A DNA stretch of 62,777 nucleotides from Nonomuraea ceibae (GCF_019396325.1 NZ_JAHKRO010000052.1:1-62777); one strand, 5' to 3'. Counted from the first letter of the stretch, positions 25,233 through 32,705 are shown. Notes: generated by a model from the sequence alone, not told the origin. Numbers and translations: made by a program.

Positions 25233-25616
25233 TCAGTGGGTCTCCGCGATCAGGTGGACGATGCCGGCCGGGTTCTTGATCCAGTGGGTCCGGGAGTCGA
25301 GGTCCTCCAGGGGCTCGACCTCGTCGCACGGGTGGACGCCGATGCCGGCCAGCTCGCTCACGGCCGCGTCCAGGTCGTCGGTGTGGAGCTGCAGCCACAG
25401 GTCGGGCCGGCTGTAGTTGTCGACGCAGTCCAGCCACAGCGTGTTGGGGCCGAACCGCACGGAATGGGTCCGCGAGACGGTCGGGGCGTAGGAGACGTCG
25501 TCCTCCTTGACGTCGAAGCCCAGGGTGTCGCGGTAGAAGGCCACGGTGGCCTCGTACTGCGCCTTGGGGATCTTCATGGCGATGTTCAGGCCGGCGGTGA
25601 AGGTCGGAGCGGTCAT
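25233..25616 (-). CDS. VOC-superfamily (glyoxalase-like) protein
   Basis: 127 residues with the beta-alpha-beta-beta-beta modules of the vicinal oxygen chelate fold: IAMKIPKAQYEATVAFYRDT with LGFDV at the N-half and DLWLQLHTDDLDAAVSELAG with HWIKNPAGIVHLIAE at the C-half. Members are dioxygenases, glyoxalases or drug-binding resistance proteins; the substrate cannot be told. Its ATG overlaps the ArsR stop, so it is the third gene of the SRPBCC-ArsR-VOC operon. Confidence 0.87.
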   Translation of the reverse strand: MTAPTFTAGLNIAMKIPKAQYEATVAFYRDTLGFDVKEDDVSYAPTVSRTHSVRFGPNTLWLDCVDNYSRPDLWLQLHTDDLDAAVSELAGIGVHPCDEVEPLEDLDSRTHWIKNPAGIVHLIAETH

Positions 25617-25996
25617 GGTCGTGTGTCTCCTCGGTTCGTCTCGGTGGCGTGCGGTGCGTCCTCGGTGGCGTCCAGGGCGTCTTCCAGGGCGGCCAGGCGG
25701 TCGTCCCATCTGTGGGCGAGCCTGGCCAGCCAGGTCTGGGCGGTGCGGATGGCGGCTGGTTCCAGCCGGTAGGGATGGCGGCGGCCGGTCGGGCCGGCGG
25801 AGCTGATCAGTCCCGCTTCGGCGAGCTGGCCGAGGTGCTTGGCGACCGCCTGGCGGCTGATCGGCAGCCGCCGCGCCAGGTCGGTGACGGTCGCGGGCCC
25901 GGCGCGGGCGAGCTCGTCGAGCAGTGCCCGCCGCGTGGGGTCGGTGAGCGCCGCGAACACCGCGAGGGCCTGGCTCTCCACGTCACCCGGTGGCAT
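25613..25996 (-). CDS. ArsR-family transcriptional regulator
   Basis: 127-residue winged helix: VFAALTDPTRRALLDELARA, then VTDLARRLPISRQAVAKHLG. The C-terminal segment RTAQTWLARLAHRWDDRLAAL is a helical dimer arm typical of ArsR proteins paired with SRPBCC genes. No metal-binding cysteine motif is present, so a metal sensor role is unlikely. The start overlaps the SRPBCC gene by 14 bases and the stop overlaps the VOC start. It probably binds the paired repeats at 26431-26471. Confidence 0.9.
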   Translation of the reverse strand: MPPGDVESQALAVFAALTDPTRRALLDELARAGPATVTDLARRLPISRQAVAKHLGQLAEAGLISSAGPTGRRHPYRLEPAAIRTAQTWLARLAHRWDDRLAALEDALDATEDAPHATETNRGDTRP

Positions 25997-26417
25997 CGAG
26001 GTAGATCTCCAGCTCGGCGAGTTCGTCGTCCCACCCCTGGCTGTTGGCCGCGCGGGCGGAGCGGCCCACGTCGGCGGCGGCCTGGGCGAACCCGCTCTCC
26101 ACCAGGCGCAGCCGCGTGCCCTCCGGCACCGGCTCCAGGGTGAACTCCACCAGCGTCCGGGCCGCGTCGTCCTCGGGCAGGCCCTCGATCGCCCACCTGA
26201 AGGCGAAACGGCGCGGCGGGTCGACCGCCGCGACGGTGGCGACGGATTCCTGGCCGAGGTCGTCCCAGCGGAAGAACGCGCGCCCGCCGGGCCGCAGGTC
26301 GATCTCCGCCACCGAGCCGAACCACCGCGAGAGCCCTTCCGCGGTGGTCAGCGCGGCCCAGACCCGCTCGACGGGGTGCCGGAGCACCACCACCCGTTCG
26401 ATCGCGTCCGCGTCCAT
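25983..26417 (-). CDS. SRPBCC (AHSA1-like) domain protein
   Basis: 144-residue START/Bet v1-fold protein: VVVLRHPVERVWAALTTAEG and LSRWFGSVAEIDLRPGGRAF at the N-terminus, GTRLRLVESGFAQ towards the C-terminus. Such proteins hold hydrophobic ligands. It is the first gene of a minus-strand operon with ArsR and VOC genes and starts at ATG 26417 behind AGGAGGT. An in-frame ATG at 26459 lies within the operator and has no ribosome site. Confidence 0.88.
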   Translation of the reverse strand: MDADAIERVVVLRHPVERVWAALTTAEGLSRWFGSVAEIDLRPGGRAFFRWDDLGQESVATVAAVDPPRRFAFRWAIEGLPEDDAARTLVEFTLEPVPEGTRLRLVESGFAQAAADVGRSARAANSQGWDDELAELEIYLDATG

Positions 26418-26430
26418 GCCCACCTCCTTT

Positions 26431-26471
26431 GCAACCTGTAGGTTGCCATCAATAGGCAACCTACAGGTTGC
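26431..26471. promoter_or_regulatory. Paired 16-bp palindromes, operator of the SRPBCC-ArsR-VOC operon
   Basis: GCAACCTGTAGGTTGC (26431-26446) and GCAACCTACAGGTTGC (26456-26471) are exact reverse complements of each other, and each is itself palindromic except for the two central bases. They begin 14 bases upstream of the SRPBCC start, where a repressor would block the promoter. The 25-base spacing fits two bound dimers. Confidence 0.75.
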
Positions 26472-26493
26472 GACAGGGGTCCCGCAAACCCCG

Positions 26494-26811
26494 TCAGCCG
26501 GTCAGCGCGGACAGGACGGGGCTCAGGTCCCAGTAGGCGCGCAGCGAGACGATCCGCCCGTCGTCGTCGACCCGGTAGACGAAGACGCCGTCGTAGCCGA
26601 CGCGGGCGCCGGTGGCGAAGCGGGCGGAGACCGAGGCCACGACCGCCGCCTCGGCCCCGGCGGGGTGCACCGCGGCGACCTCGAACCGCACCTGGCTGGG
26701 GGCGACGGTGAGCTCCCAGAAGCGTTCGAGGGCGGCCCGGCCGCGCAGGCCGGCGCCGATCGCGCTCATCGCGGTGAGCGCGGCGACGGCCGCCGGGTGG
26801 GTGGTGTCCAT
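26494..26811 (-). CDS. SnoaL/NTF2-like small protein
   Basis: 105 residues with an NTF2-like alpha+beta cone: AVAALTAMSAIGAGLRGRAA, then LERFWELTVAPSQVRFEVAA and GYDGVFVYRVDDDGRIVSLR ending in YWDLSPVL. Family members include polyketide cyclases, isomerases and ligand-binding proteins. ATG 26811 has GAGGAGG upstream. It is divergent from a TetR gene across two operator copies, so its expression is probably TetR-controlled. Specific activity is unknown. Confidence 0.82.
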   Translation of the reverse strand: MDTTHPAAVAALTAMSAIGAGLRGRAALERFWELTVAPSQVRFEVAAVHPAGAEAAVVASVSARFATGARVGYDGVFVYRVDDDGRIVSLRAYWDLSPVLSALTG

Positions 26812-26834
26812 CGGGTGCCTCCTCGGGGGCCATT

Positions 26835-26879
26835 GCTTGACGCGTGTCAAGCTAGGTCTACGCTTGACACATGTCAAGC
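26835..26879. promoter_or_regulatory. Twin TetR operators and leaderless promoter
   Basis: GCTTGACGCGTGTCAAGC (26835-26852) and GCTTGACACATGTCAAGC (26862-26879) share the arms GCTTGAC and GTCAAGC. A -35 TTGACG (26837-26842), 16-base spacer and -10 TACGCT (26859-26864) predict transcription starting at the A of the TetR ATG (26871). The first operator covers the -35, the second the start point and start codon. Confidence 0.75.
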
Positions 26880-27452
26880 ACGCGTTCGCGCATCCTGGAG
26901 ACCGCCCAGCGGCTCGTCACCGAACAGGGCCCCCAGGTCTCGATGGCCGAGGTGGCCCGCGCGGCGGGGATCTCCCGGCAGGCGCTCTACCTCCACTTCG
27001 GCTCCCGGGCCAGCCTGCTCGTGGCCGTCGTGCGGAACATGGACGCGCGCAGCGGCATCCGCTCACGCTGCGAGGAGGCCCTGACCGGGCAGGAGCCCGT
27101 CGAGGCGTTCCGCGCCTTCCTGCGCGTCTGGCTGGGCTACGCGGCGACGATCCACCCGGTGGCCTCGGTGCTGCTGGCCTCCCGCCGCGACGACCCCGAC
27201 GCGGCCGCGGCCTGGAACGACCGGATGGGCGAGCTCCACGAGGGCTTCCTCACCGCCGCCCGCCGGCTGCGGGTCGCCGGGCGGCTGCGGCCCGGCCTGA
27301 CCCCGGACCTCGCCGCCGACCTGGCCTGGGCGATGACCTCGATCCCCGTCTGGGAGCAACTGACGACTGACCGGGGCAGGAGCGCCGCCGACGTCGAGGA
27401 GCACCTGGTCGGCGCCGTGACCGCCGCCCTCACCGGCGGCCCGCCGGCATGA
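26871..27452 (+). CDS. TetR-family regulator
   Basis: 193-residue regulator. The helix-turn-helix is TRSRILETAQRLVTEQGPQV with MAEVARAAGISRQALYLHFG. The C-terminal domain has TIHPVASVLLASRRDDPDAA and a conserved WEQL region. ATG 26871 falls at the predicted transcription start and inside the second operator copy, so the mRNA is probably leaderless and strictly autoregulated. The divergent SnoaL-like gene shares the operators. A ligand cannot be predicted. Confidence 0.92.
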   Translation: MSSTRSRILETAQRLVTEQGPQVSMAEVARAAGISRQALYLHFGSRASLLVAVVRNMDARSGIRSRCEEALTGQEPVEAFRAFLRVWLGYAATIHPVASVLLASRRDDPDAAAAWNDRMGELHEGFLTAARRLRVAGRLRPGLTPDLAADLAWAMTSIPVWEQLTTDRGRSAADVEEHLVGAVTAALTGGPPA

Positions 27453-27539
27453 TCCGAAGCCCGTGAAACTCACCTGGAAGGGTTCCCGGCGACCGGGCAA
27501 TCACCAGTGTCCTGACATTCCAGGTGAGAGAGACCATGC

Positions 27540-27879
27540 ATGACCACGTTCCTCGACGGAGAGGTCGCCGATCCCGAGCGATTCGCCGTCCTCTTCGATG
27601 CCCATGACGAGGAGATTCGCCGCTACATCGGCCGTCGGTTCGATCCCGACGTCGCCGAGGACCTGGCGGCCGAGACGTTCCTGATCGCCTTCCGCCGGCG
27701 TGACAGCTTCGACGCCGCCAAGGGCGGCATCAGACCCTGGCTGTACGGGGTCGCCACCAAGCTCATCGGCCGGCACCGGCGTGCCTACGGCGAGCTGGCC
27801 TACGACGAGGTGGCGGCGGCGCTCGGCGTCGCCTACTGCACCGTCGCCTCCCGGCTCAGCCGGGCCAGGACCAAGCTTT
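27540..27879 (+). pseudogene. Decayed ECF sigma factor gene
   Basis: Residues 1-80 match region 2 of the ECF family with CU044_5270 partners: FAVLFDAHDEEIRRYIGRRF, then VAEDLAAETFLIAFRRRDSF and IRPWLYGVATKLIGRHRRA. The sequence then jumps directly to the second half of region 4 (YDEVAAALGVAYCTVASRLS, RARTKL), lacking about 60 residues that the intact homologue at 42460-43023 has. After TKL at about 27879, next to an AAGCTT, similarity stops and the frame runs on in arginine-rich sequence. This is an internal deletion plus loss of the 3' end, so no function is expected. Confidence 0.75.
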
Positions 27880-28000
27880 GTGGCCGACCACGCGACGGCG
27901 ATGGCCGCGCCCCTCCTGGGCGGGACGGGCGTGCGGACGGCCACCGTGCCCACCGTGCCCGCCGCGGACGCGGTCGACCTGTGCGACGACTTGCCTGCCG

Positions 28001-28345
28001 GGAAAGATCTACTTCACCCCGCTGAAGCTGACGACGACGCCCGCGACGCGGCTGCCCGCCGAACCCGAGGCGCTCATGGCCGAGATCCTGCGGGCCACCG
28101 ACGGGCGGGCCCCGGAGGCGTGGTTGTGGGGGGCGAGCGCATGGCTCCTTCTCGACGCCGAGACCACCCCTGCCACCAGGGCCGCGCTGACGTACGGCGA
28201 GGCGTCGGCCCGTCAGCAGATCGTCATCGACCGGGACAGCGGGCAGCTCCTCGCCATCCAGGAGAGTGACGGGTCCTCGGCGTATCTGGCCAAGCGGCTG
28301 GGCTGGACCGACGACCCGGCCCCGAAGGAGTCGACCCTCTCGTGA
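28001..28345 (+). pseudogene. Remnant of a CU044_5270-type protein gene
   Basis: The frame ending at 28345 reads RLPAEPEALMAEILRATDGR, then TPATRAALTYGEASARQQIV and IDRDSGQLLAIQESDG. This order matches fragments of the C-terminal half of CU044_5270 proteins (compare APEVRAALFRALPTIKG and LVLDPQTFRYLG in the intact copy at 43023-43958). The membrane helix and N-terminal half are missing, and no credible start precedes it. Together with the adjoining sigma remnant it is the wreck of a sigma/CU044_5270 pair. The 120 bases between the two remnants resemble neither. Confidence 0.65.
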
Positions 28346-28362
28346 CGCCGGCCCGCCCGGCG
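28346..28362. terminator. Short GC hairpin between convergent genes
   Basis: CGCCGG (28346-28351) pairs with CCGGCG (28357-28362) around a 5-base loop in the 21-base gap before the convergent TetR stop. No T-run; weak candidate. Confidence 0.3.
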
Positions 28363-28366
28363 AGGA

Positions 28367-29122
28367 TCACGTACGGTGCCGCGCGTCGGCCAGCAGGTCG
28401 CGCGCGGTCACGATCAGCCCGTGCATGGCGTGCTCGAACGCCTCGTCCACCGTCATGAGCGGCGCGGCTGCGACCGCCTCACGAAGGTGCGGGACGGCCA
28501 GGCCGGGGTGGGCGCGCAGCCAGGAGGGCGGGGCGGGAGTGTGGTGCATGACCGGCTCGCCCTGGTCCTGGCGGTGGTCCACGAGCAGGACGAACGCGAA
28601 CACTCGCATCGTCAGATCGTGGTGCACGATCTGCGCCTGGGCGACGCTCAGCCCGATCGCCCGCAGCATGCCCAGGAAGGCGTCGGTGTGGACGAGGCGG
28701 TTTGGGTGGATCGCCACGTCGCCGAGGTCCTCGTCCAACGACACCAGCAAGGCACGCGGGTAGCGCCGGTAGACCGCGCGCAGGGCGGCGCCGTACTCCC
28801 GGATGCTGCGTTCCCACTGCTCAGGGTCCGGCCGCGGGGCCGGCCACTGCTCGATGAACAGGGCGACCGCGCGGGCCACGAGCTCGTCGCGGTCCTCGGC
28901 GTAGTTGTACAGGGCCCGGACCGTCACGCCGAGATGCTCGGCGAGCAGCCGCATGGTCACCGCGCGGAACCCGTGCACGCCCGCGAGGTCGAGCATCGTC
29001 TGGGCGATGAGGTCCTTGGTGAGCGTCGGCCGGCCCTTGCGCGTCAGCGGCCTGCGGCGGCGGCGCGGGCCGTCGGCGAAACCGGTCCGGTCCGGTCCGG
29101 CTGTGTCGGGATCTTCGGGCAC
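28367..29122 (-). CDS. TetR-family regulator of the divergent MFS exporter
   Basis: 251 residues. After an Arg-rich lead (RRRRRPLTRKGRP) the helix-turn-helix reads TKDLIAQTMLDLAGVHGFRA with LLAEHLGVTVRALYNYAEDR. The C-terminal domain is of the TetR_C type with conserved Trp and His residues. The start is GTG 29122: a -10 TATGCT lies at 29134-29129, placing the transcript start at or next to the GTG, so the message is probably leaderless. It is divergent from an MFS exporter, sharing the direct repeats at 29135-29165. Confidence 0.88.
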   Translation of the reverse strand: MPEDPDTAGPDRTGFADGPRRRRRPLTRKGRPTLTKDLIAQTMLDLAGVHGFRAVTMRLLAEHLGVTVRALYNYAEDRDELVARAVALFIEQWPAPRPDPEQWERSIREYGAALRAVYRRYPRALLVSLDEDLGDVAIHPNRLVHTDAFLGMLRAIGLSVAQAQIVHHDLTMRVFAFVLLVDHRQDQGEPVMHHTPAPPSWLRAHPGLAVPHLREAVAAAPLMTVDEAFEHAMHGLIVTARDLLADARHRT

Positions 29123-29134
29123 CGTCCGAGCATA

Positions 29135-29165
29135 ACAACGTTGAACTTCACACAGTGTTGACTTT
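29135..29165. promoter_or_regulatory. Direct repeats between TetR and MFS genes, probable TetR site
   Basis: ACAACGTTGAACTT (29135-29148) and ACAGTGTTGACTTT (29152-29165) are related copies 17 bases apart; the first contains the palindrome CAACGTTG. The second covers the -35 (TTGACT, 29158-29163) of the MFS promoter, so binding would repress the exporter. Confidence 0.5.
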
Positions 29166-29181
29166 AAGCCAGGGCATGCAT

Positions 29182-29209
29182 CACGATCACTTAGGTGAGC
29201 CTTACCAAT
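29182..29209 (+). promoter_or_regulatory. MFS promoter start region with iron-box-like sequence
   Basis: TTAGGTGAGCCTTACCAAT (29191-29209) agrees at 15 of 19 positions with the IdeR/DtxR consensus TTAGGTTAGCCTAACCTAA and keeps the symmetric core GGTnAGnCTnACC. The -35 TTGACT and a weak -10 CACGAT (29182-29187) would start transcription at or beside the GTG 29195, inside this box. Confidence 0.5.
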
Positions 29210-30622
29210 CCTCAGCTCCCTGGTCGGGCGACGGCCGTTCGCGGCCGCGCGATCCTCGGCCTCGTCATCGCCGGCACCGCACTGGTCGTCATCGACATGA
29301 CGATCGTGACCATCGGCCTGCCCGCGATCCAGGCGGACCTCGGCACGACGCTCGCCGGCGTCCAATGGGTGATCGTCGGCTACATGATCACCATGGGCGC
29401 GGTGACCCAGGTCGCCGGCAGCCTGTCCGATCGCATCGGCCGGCGCCGCATGTACCTGCTCGGCATCGCCCTGTTCACCCTCGCCTCGCTCGCCTGCGGC
29501 GCCGCGCCCACCCCGGTGGTGCTCGACCTCGCCCGCGCCCTTCAGGGAATCGGCGGCGCCGTCCTGATGGTGAACGCCCTGCCCCTGCTGTCGGACCACC
29601 TGGACGGGGAACGCCGCAACCTGGCCATCTCCACCTGGGGGAGTGCCGCGACCGCCGCCGGCCTGATCGCCCCGCTCCTGGGCGGCACCCTCGTCGACGC
29701 CTTCGGCTGGCGCGCGATCTTCCTGATCAATGTCCCCATCGGCGTGGCCGCGTTCCTGCTCTGCCTGCGCGTCCTCCCGGCCGACGCCTCCGGCCGGTCC
29801 GCCGCGCACGGCCGGATCGACTGGGCGGGCGCCGCACTGCTGATCGCCGCGCTCGCCGTGGGCGACCTCGCGCTGCTCCGCGGCGAGGAGCAGGGCTGGG
29901 CGTCGGCGGCGACGCTGACCCAGCTCGTGATCGCGGCCGTCCTGCTCCTCGCGTTCCTCCTGCTCCAGTCCAGGTCCGGCGCGGTCACCCTGGACCTCGC
30001 GCTGTTCCGCAAACCCGCCTTCACCGGGGCCGCCGCGGCGGTCTTCATCTCACGCGTGCTGTCCATCGGCGGCACGGTCTACTTCGTGCAGTACTTCCAG
30101 GAGGCGCTGCACCTGAGCCCCACGCAGAGCGGCCTGCTGCTGGCGCCCGTCTTCCTGGCGCAGATGGCGGCCGGTCTGCTCGGCGGCAAACTCCTGAGCT
30201 GGTTCGCCCCCGGGTACGTCATCGCCGCCGGCTACCTCTGCAAGGCGGTCAGCGCCACGTGGCTGGCCCTGGCCCTCACCCCGGCCGCCTCGCCGTGGTT
30301 GCTGACCATCCCTCTGCTCGTCTGGGGGGTCGGCGGCGGCATCGCCGGCGCGCCGGTGATGGCCGTCGCCATGAACGTCACCGACAGGCAGCGCGCCGGC
30401 ATGGTCTCCGGCACGATCACCAGCCTGGCCTCCATCGGCGCCGGGATCGGCACCGCCGTGCTCGGCGCCGTCTACACCACCCGCATCGCCGACCTCACCG
30501 CCGGACCGCGCGAGGCCGCCGTCGCCTCCGGCGCGTCGGCGGTGCTCTACGGTTGCGCGGGCCTGGCCGTCATCACGATGGTGCTGGTCCTGGCCCTCAT
30601 CCCACGGCGCGGGCGAGCATGA
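29195..30622 (+). CDS. MFS exporter, DHA2 (EmrB/QacA) family
   Basis: 475-residue transporter with about fourteen membrane segments. Motif D1/C pieces are visible: LVVIDMTIVTIGLPAIQADL in segment 1, the motif A loop SLSDRIGRRRMYLLG, and LLGGTLVDAFGWRAIFLIN in segment 5. It exports drugs or metabolites by proton antiport. GTG 29195 is the only plausible start, as the next in-frame ATG is inside segment 1. No ribosome site precedes it, consistent with a leaderless message. Control by the divergent TetR, and possibly by an iron regulator through the box over its start, is inferred. Confidence 0.9.
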   Translation: MSLTNPQLPGRATAVRGRAILGLVIAGTALVVIDMTIVTIGLPAIQADLGTTLAGVQWVIVGYMITMGAVTQVAGSLSDRIGRRRMYLLGIALFTLASLACGAAPTPVVLDLARALQGIGGAVLMVNALPLLSDHLDGERRNLAISTWGSAATAAGLIAPLLGGTLVDAFGWRAIFLINVPIGVAAFLLCLRVLPADASGRSAAHGRIDWAGAALLIAALAVGDLALLRGEEQGWASAATLTQLVIAAVLLLAFLLLQSRSGAVTLDLALFRKPAFTGAAAAVFISRVLSIGGTVYFVQYFQEALHLSPTQSGLLLAPVFLAQMAAGLLGGKLLSWFAPGYVIAAGYLCKAVSATWLALALTPAASPWLLTIPLLVWGVGGGIAGAPVMAVAMNVTDRQRAGMVSGTITSLASIGAGIGTAVLGAVYTTRIADLTAGPREAAVASGASAVLYGCAGLAVITMVLVLALIPRRGRA

Positions 30623-30630
30623 GGACCGGA

Positions 30631-31464
30631 TCAGCCGGCGGCGTCAGGACTGCGGAGGAACCGCAGGACGCGCTCGGCGACCGCCCGGGCCGTCTTCCCC
30701 TCCGGCCCGAAATGGTCCAGGCCGGGCAGGGTCTCCAGCTCGGCGCGGGGAAGGGTGTCGCGTACGGCATCGAACTCCGCCCTGCTCGCGCGGGGCGTAC
30801 GCCCTCCGCACAGGACCAGCACCGGGGCGGTGACGGCCGCGAACGCGGCCAGCCGGCCCTGCTGGGCCGCCACCTGCTCGTGCTCGGCCAGGCCGGCGCC
30901 CAGCAGCGGCCGCATCCGCTGCCAGCTCGGCCCGCGGAACCCGACCCGCAGCGCCATCCGCAGATACCAGTACGGCAACTTGGCCAGAAAGGCGGGCGCA
31001 CCACCCGCGCCCCGGATGAAATGAACGAACGCACCATACGGATCACCCGCGGCCAGCCGCTCCCGGTACGGATCCATCCACCCCGTGGGCACCGGACCGG
31101 CGGGGACTCCGGGCTCGTACACCACGACGCGCTCGAACACCGGGAACGACCGTGCGCCCTCGAGAACGACAAGGCCGCCGAAACTGTGCCCGAACGCCAG
31201 CCGCGCTCCGGTCTCCGCCTGGACGGCCAGCAGATCCTCCACCTCCTTGCCCAAGGAGTAGTCAGGCCCCTGCGGACCGCTGGCGCCACGCCCCCGCCGG
31301 TCGACGACGTGCACGGTGAAGGAACGGGCCAGAACGGCGGCCAGCGGTAAGTAGTCCTGCGAGGTTCGCAGCGCGCCCCCGAGCACGATGAGACCCGGCC
31401 CGGCGCCCGACGTCAGATAGCTGATCGGCGTCCCGTCCGCCGAGAAGACCGTGCGCTGCTTCAC
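30631..31464 (-). CDS. Alpha/beta-fold hydrolase
   Basis: 277-residue hydrolase: oxyanion region LIVLGGALRTSQDY, VVDRRGRGASGPQG, nucleophile elbow FGHSFGGLVVLEGA (Ser near residue 93), catalytic Asp region PVLVLCGGRTPRASRAEFDA and His in LPGLDHFGPEGKTARAVAE. No signal peptide. It is coupled by ATGA overlap to the upstream MarR gene, which probably controls it. Family members with this layout are esterases, lipases or dehalogenases; the substrate is unknown. Confidence 0.88.
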   Translation of the reverse strand: MKQRTVFSADGTPISYLTSGAGPGLIVLGGALRTSQDYLPLAAVLARSFTVHVVDRRGRGASGPQGPDYSLGKEVEDLLAVQAETGARLAFGHSFGGLVVLEGARSFPVFERVVVYEPGVPAGPVPTGWMDPYRERLAAGDPYGAFVHFIRGAGGAPAFLAKLPYWYLRMALRVGFRGPSWQRMRPLLGAGLAEHEQVAAQQGRLAAFAAVTAPVLVLCGGRTPRASRAEFDAVRDTLPRAELETLPGLDHFGPEGKTARAVAERVLRFLRSPDAAG

Positions 31465-31898
31465 CTGGCCGCCTCCCGCTCCACCCGGTCCAGCGTCGCG
31501 AGCAGCCGCGCGGTGTGCTCGGCGAACTCGGCATAGGGCACGCCGCTGTGCTCGACCAGAGCGGCCAGCTTCTCCTCGAACTCCTGCCGGAGCGAGGCCA
31601 CGAGGCGCTCGCCCTTGCCGGTGAGGCTGAGCTGCCGGCGGTTCCCGCCCGCCGGATCGGGCTGCACGTCGAGCAGCCCGTCGGCGGCGAGGACGGCGGT
31701 CATCCGGCTCACCGACGGCTCGGTCACACCCAGGCCGTCGGCAAGGGCGCGCTGCGTCGAGACACCCAGCTCGCTGATCAGGGTCAGCGCGAGAAAGCGG
31801 CTGTAGGAGATGTCATGCTCCGTCCGCAGCATCCGGTCCGCCGCCCGGTCAAGGCGGGCAAGGAGCACATGCAGGTTGAGACTGAGATTACGTTCCAC
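31461..31898 (-). CDS. MarR-family regulator
   Basis: 145-residue winged helix: DRMLRTEHDISYSRFLALTL, recognition region TQRALADGLGVTEPSVSRMT and wing LLDVQPDPAGGNRRQLSLTG, with helical arms at both ends for dimerisation. It precedes and overlaps the hydrolase gene. Two 13-base-spaced palindromes just upstream (31903-31926) are the probable operator. No conserved redox Cys is visible, so a small phenolic or lipid ligand is more likely than oxidant sensing. Confidence 0.92.
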   Translation of the reverse strand: MERNLSLNLHVLLARLDRAADRMLRTEHDISYSRFLALTLISELGVSTQRALADGLGVTEPSVSRMTAVLAADGLLDVQPDPAGGNRRQLSLTGKGERLVASLRQEFEEKLAALVEHSGVPYAEFAEHTARLLATLDRVEREAAR

Positions 31899-31902
31899 AC
31901 CG

Positions 31903-31926
31903 GCTAACTTAGCATCCTAACTTAGC
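31903..31926. promoter_or_regulatory. Twin palindromes upstream of the MarR gene
   Basis: CTAACTTAGC occurs at 31904-31913 and again at 31917-31926; with its flanking G the first is the perfect palindrome GCTAACTTAGC (31903-31913). The pair begins 5 bases upstream of the MarR start codon. Confidence 0.65.
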
Positions 31927-32023
31927 CTTGCAAGTCTGCTCGAAGTTTTGGTCAAAAGGCTGCCTCATCACCGGCCAGCCGACATATGGTGTCTCCGCCG
32001 TCCGTCTCTCGGTGGAGGTAGTG

Positions 32024-32548
32024 ATGACCGATTCGGTGCCGTTGCGCCCGCCTGTCCTGGTCCGCCACTTCGACACGATCGCCGACGCCGGGCTCGCCGC
32101 CGGCACCGTGGTTCTGTTCGTCGCCGTCGCGCTGGGCACCGGCGTGGCCTCGCCCTGGCAGCCGTGGCCCGGTGTGATCCCGGTGGCGCTGGGCCTCGGC
32201 GGCCTGCTGTTCCTGCGCCGCCGCCGGCCGATGACCGTGCTGCTGCTGTCGATCGCGGTGCTGGCGTTCTACCACGCCGGGGAATGGTCCCCCGCCGGGT
32301 GGATCTGGCCGCTGTCGGTCGCGTACGTGACCGCCGCCGCCACCCCGCACGTCCGCTGGGTCGCCGGCATCGGCGCCGCCCAGCTCGCCTATTCCGCTGT
32401 CGACGCCTGGTGGATCGTCGAGCGGAACCTGGAGCGCTACCTGATCCACACCGTCGGGGAGGCCGCCCTCCTGGCCCTGCTCATCACCGGCGGCATCGCC
32501 TGCGCCGCCACCCGCCGCTGGCGCGCCCACCAGCCGGAGCGGCCCTGA
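32024..32548 (+). pseudogene. Histidine kinase N-terminal membrane domain, 3'-truncated
   Basis: 174 residues with four to five hydrophobic segments (DAGLAAGTVVLFVAVALGTG, then VIPVALGLGGLLFL, MTVLLLSIAVLAFY and ALLALLITGGIACAATRRWR). This is the membrane sensor part of actinomycete NarL-partner histidine kinases. In those kinases the last helix is followed by a coiled region and the DHp box; here the frame stops eleven residues after it (RAHQPERP). No DHp or ATPase sequence and no response regulator follow. GGAGG precedes ATG 32024, so it may still be translated as a membrane stub. Confidence 0.65.
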
Positions 32549-32585
32549 CCTGCCGTCGCTCGTCGCCGACCTGCTGGATGTCTCG

Positions 32586-32705
32586 TCAGCCGATCAGGTC
32601 GTACGCCGCGGCCACGCTCGGGTAGGCCAGCGCCGCCAGGGCGACGACGCTGTGCTTCGGGTTCCTCGCCGTCGACCGCGGGAGTCTTGGGTCGTGTTCG
32701 GTCAT
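32586..32705 (-). CDS. Possible 39-residue protein of unknown function
   Basis: A 39-codon frame from ATG 32705 (MTEHDPRLPRS...) ends with a hydrophobic stretch VVALAALAYPSVAAAYDLIG. GGAGGG sits too close (1 base) to the ATG. It follows the HxlR gene on the same strand by 39 bases. It may be a chance frame or the tail of a lost gene; included because it is the only coding candidate in 32549-32744. Confidence 0.2.
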   Translation of the reverse strand: MTEHDPRLPRSTARNPKHSVVALAALAYPSVAAAYDLIG

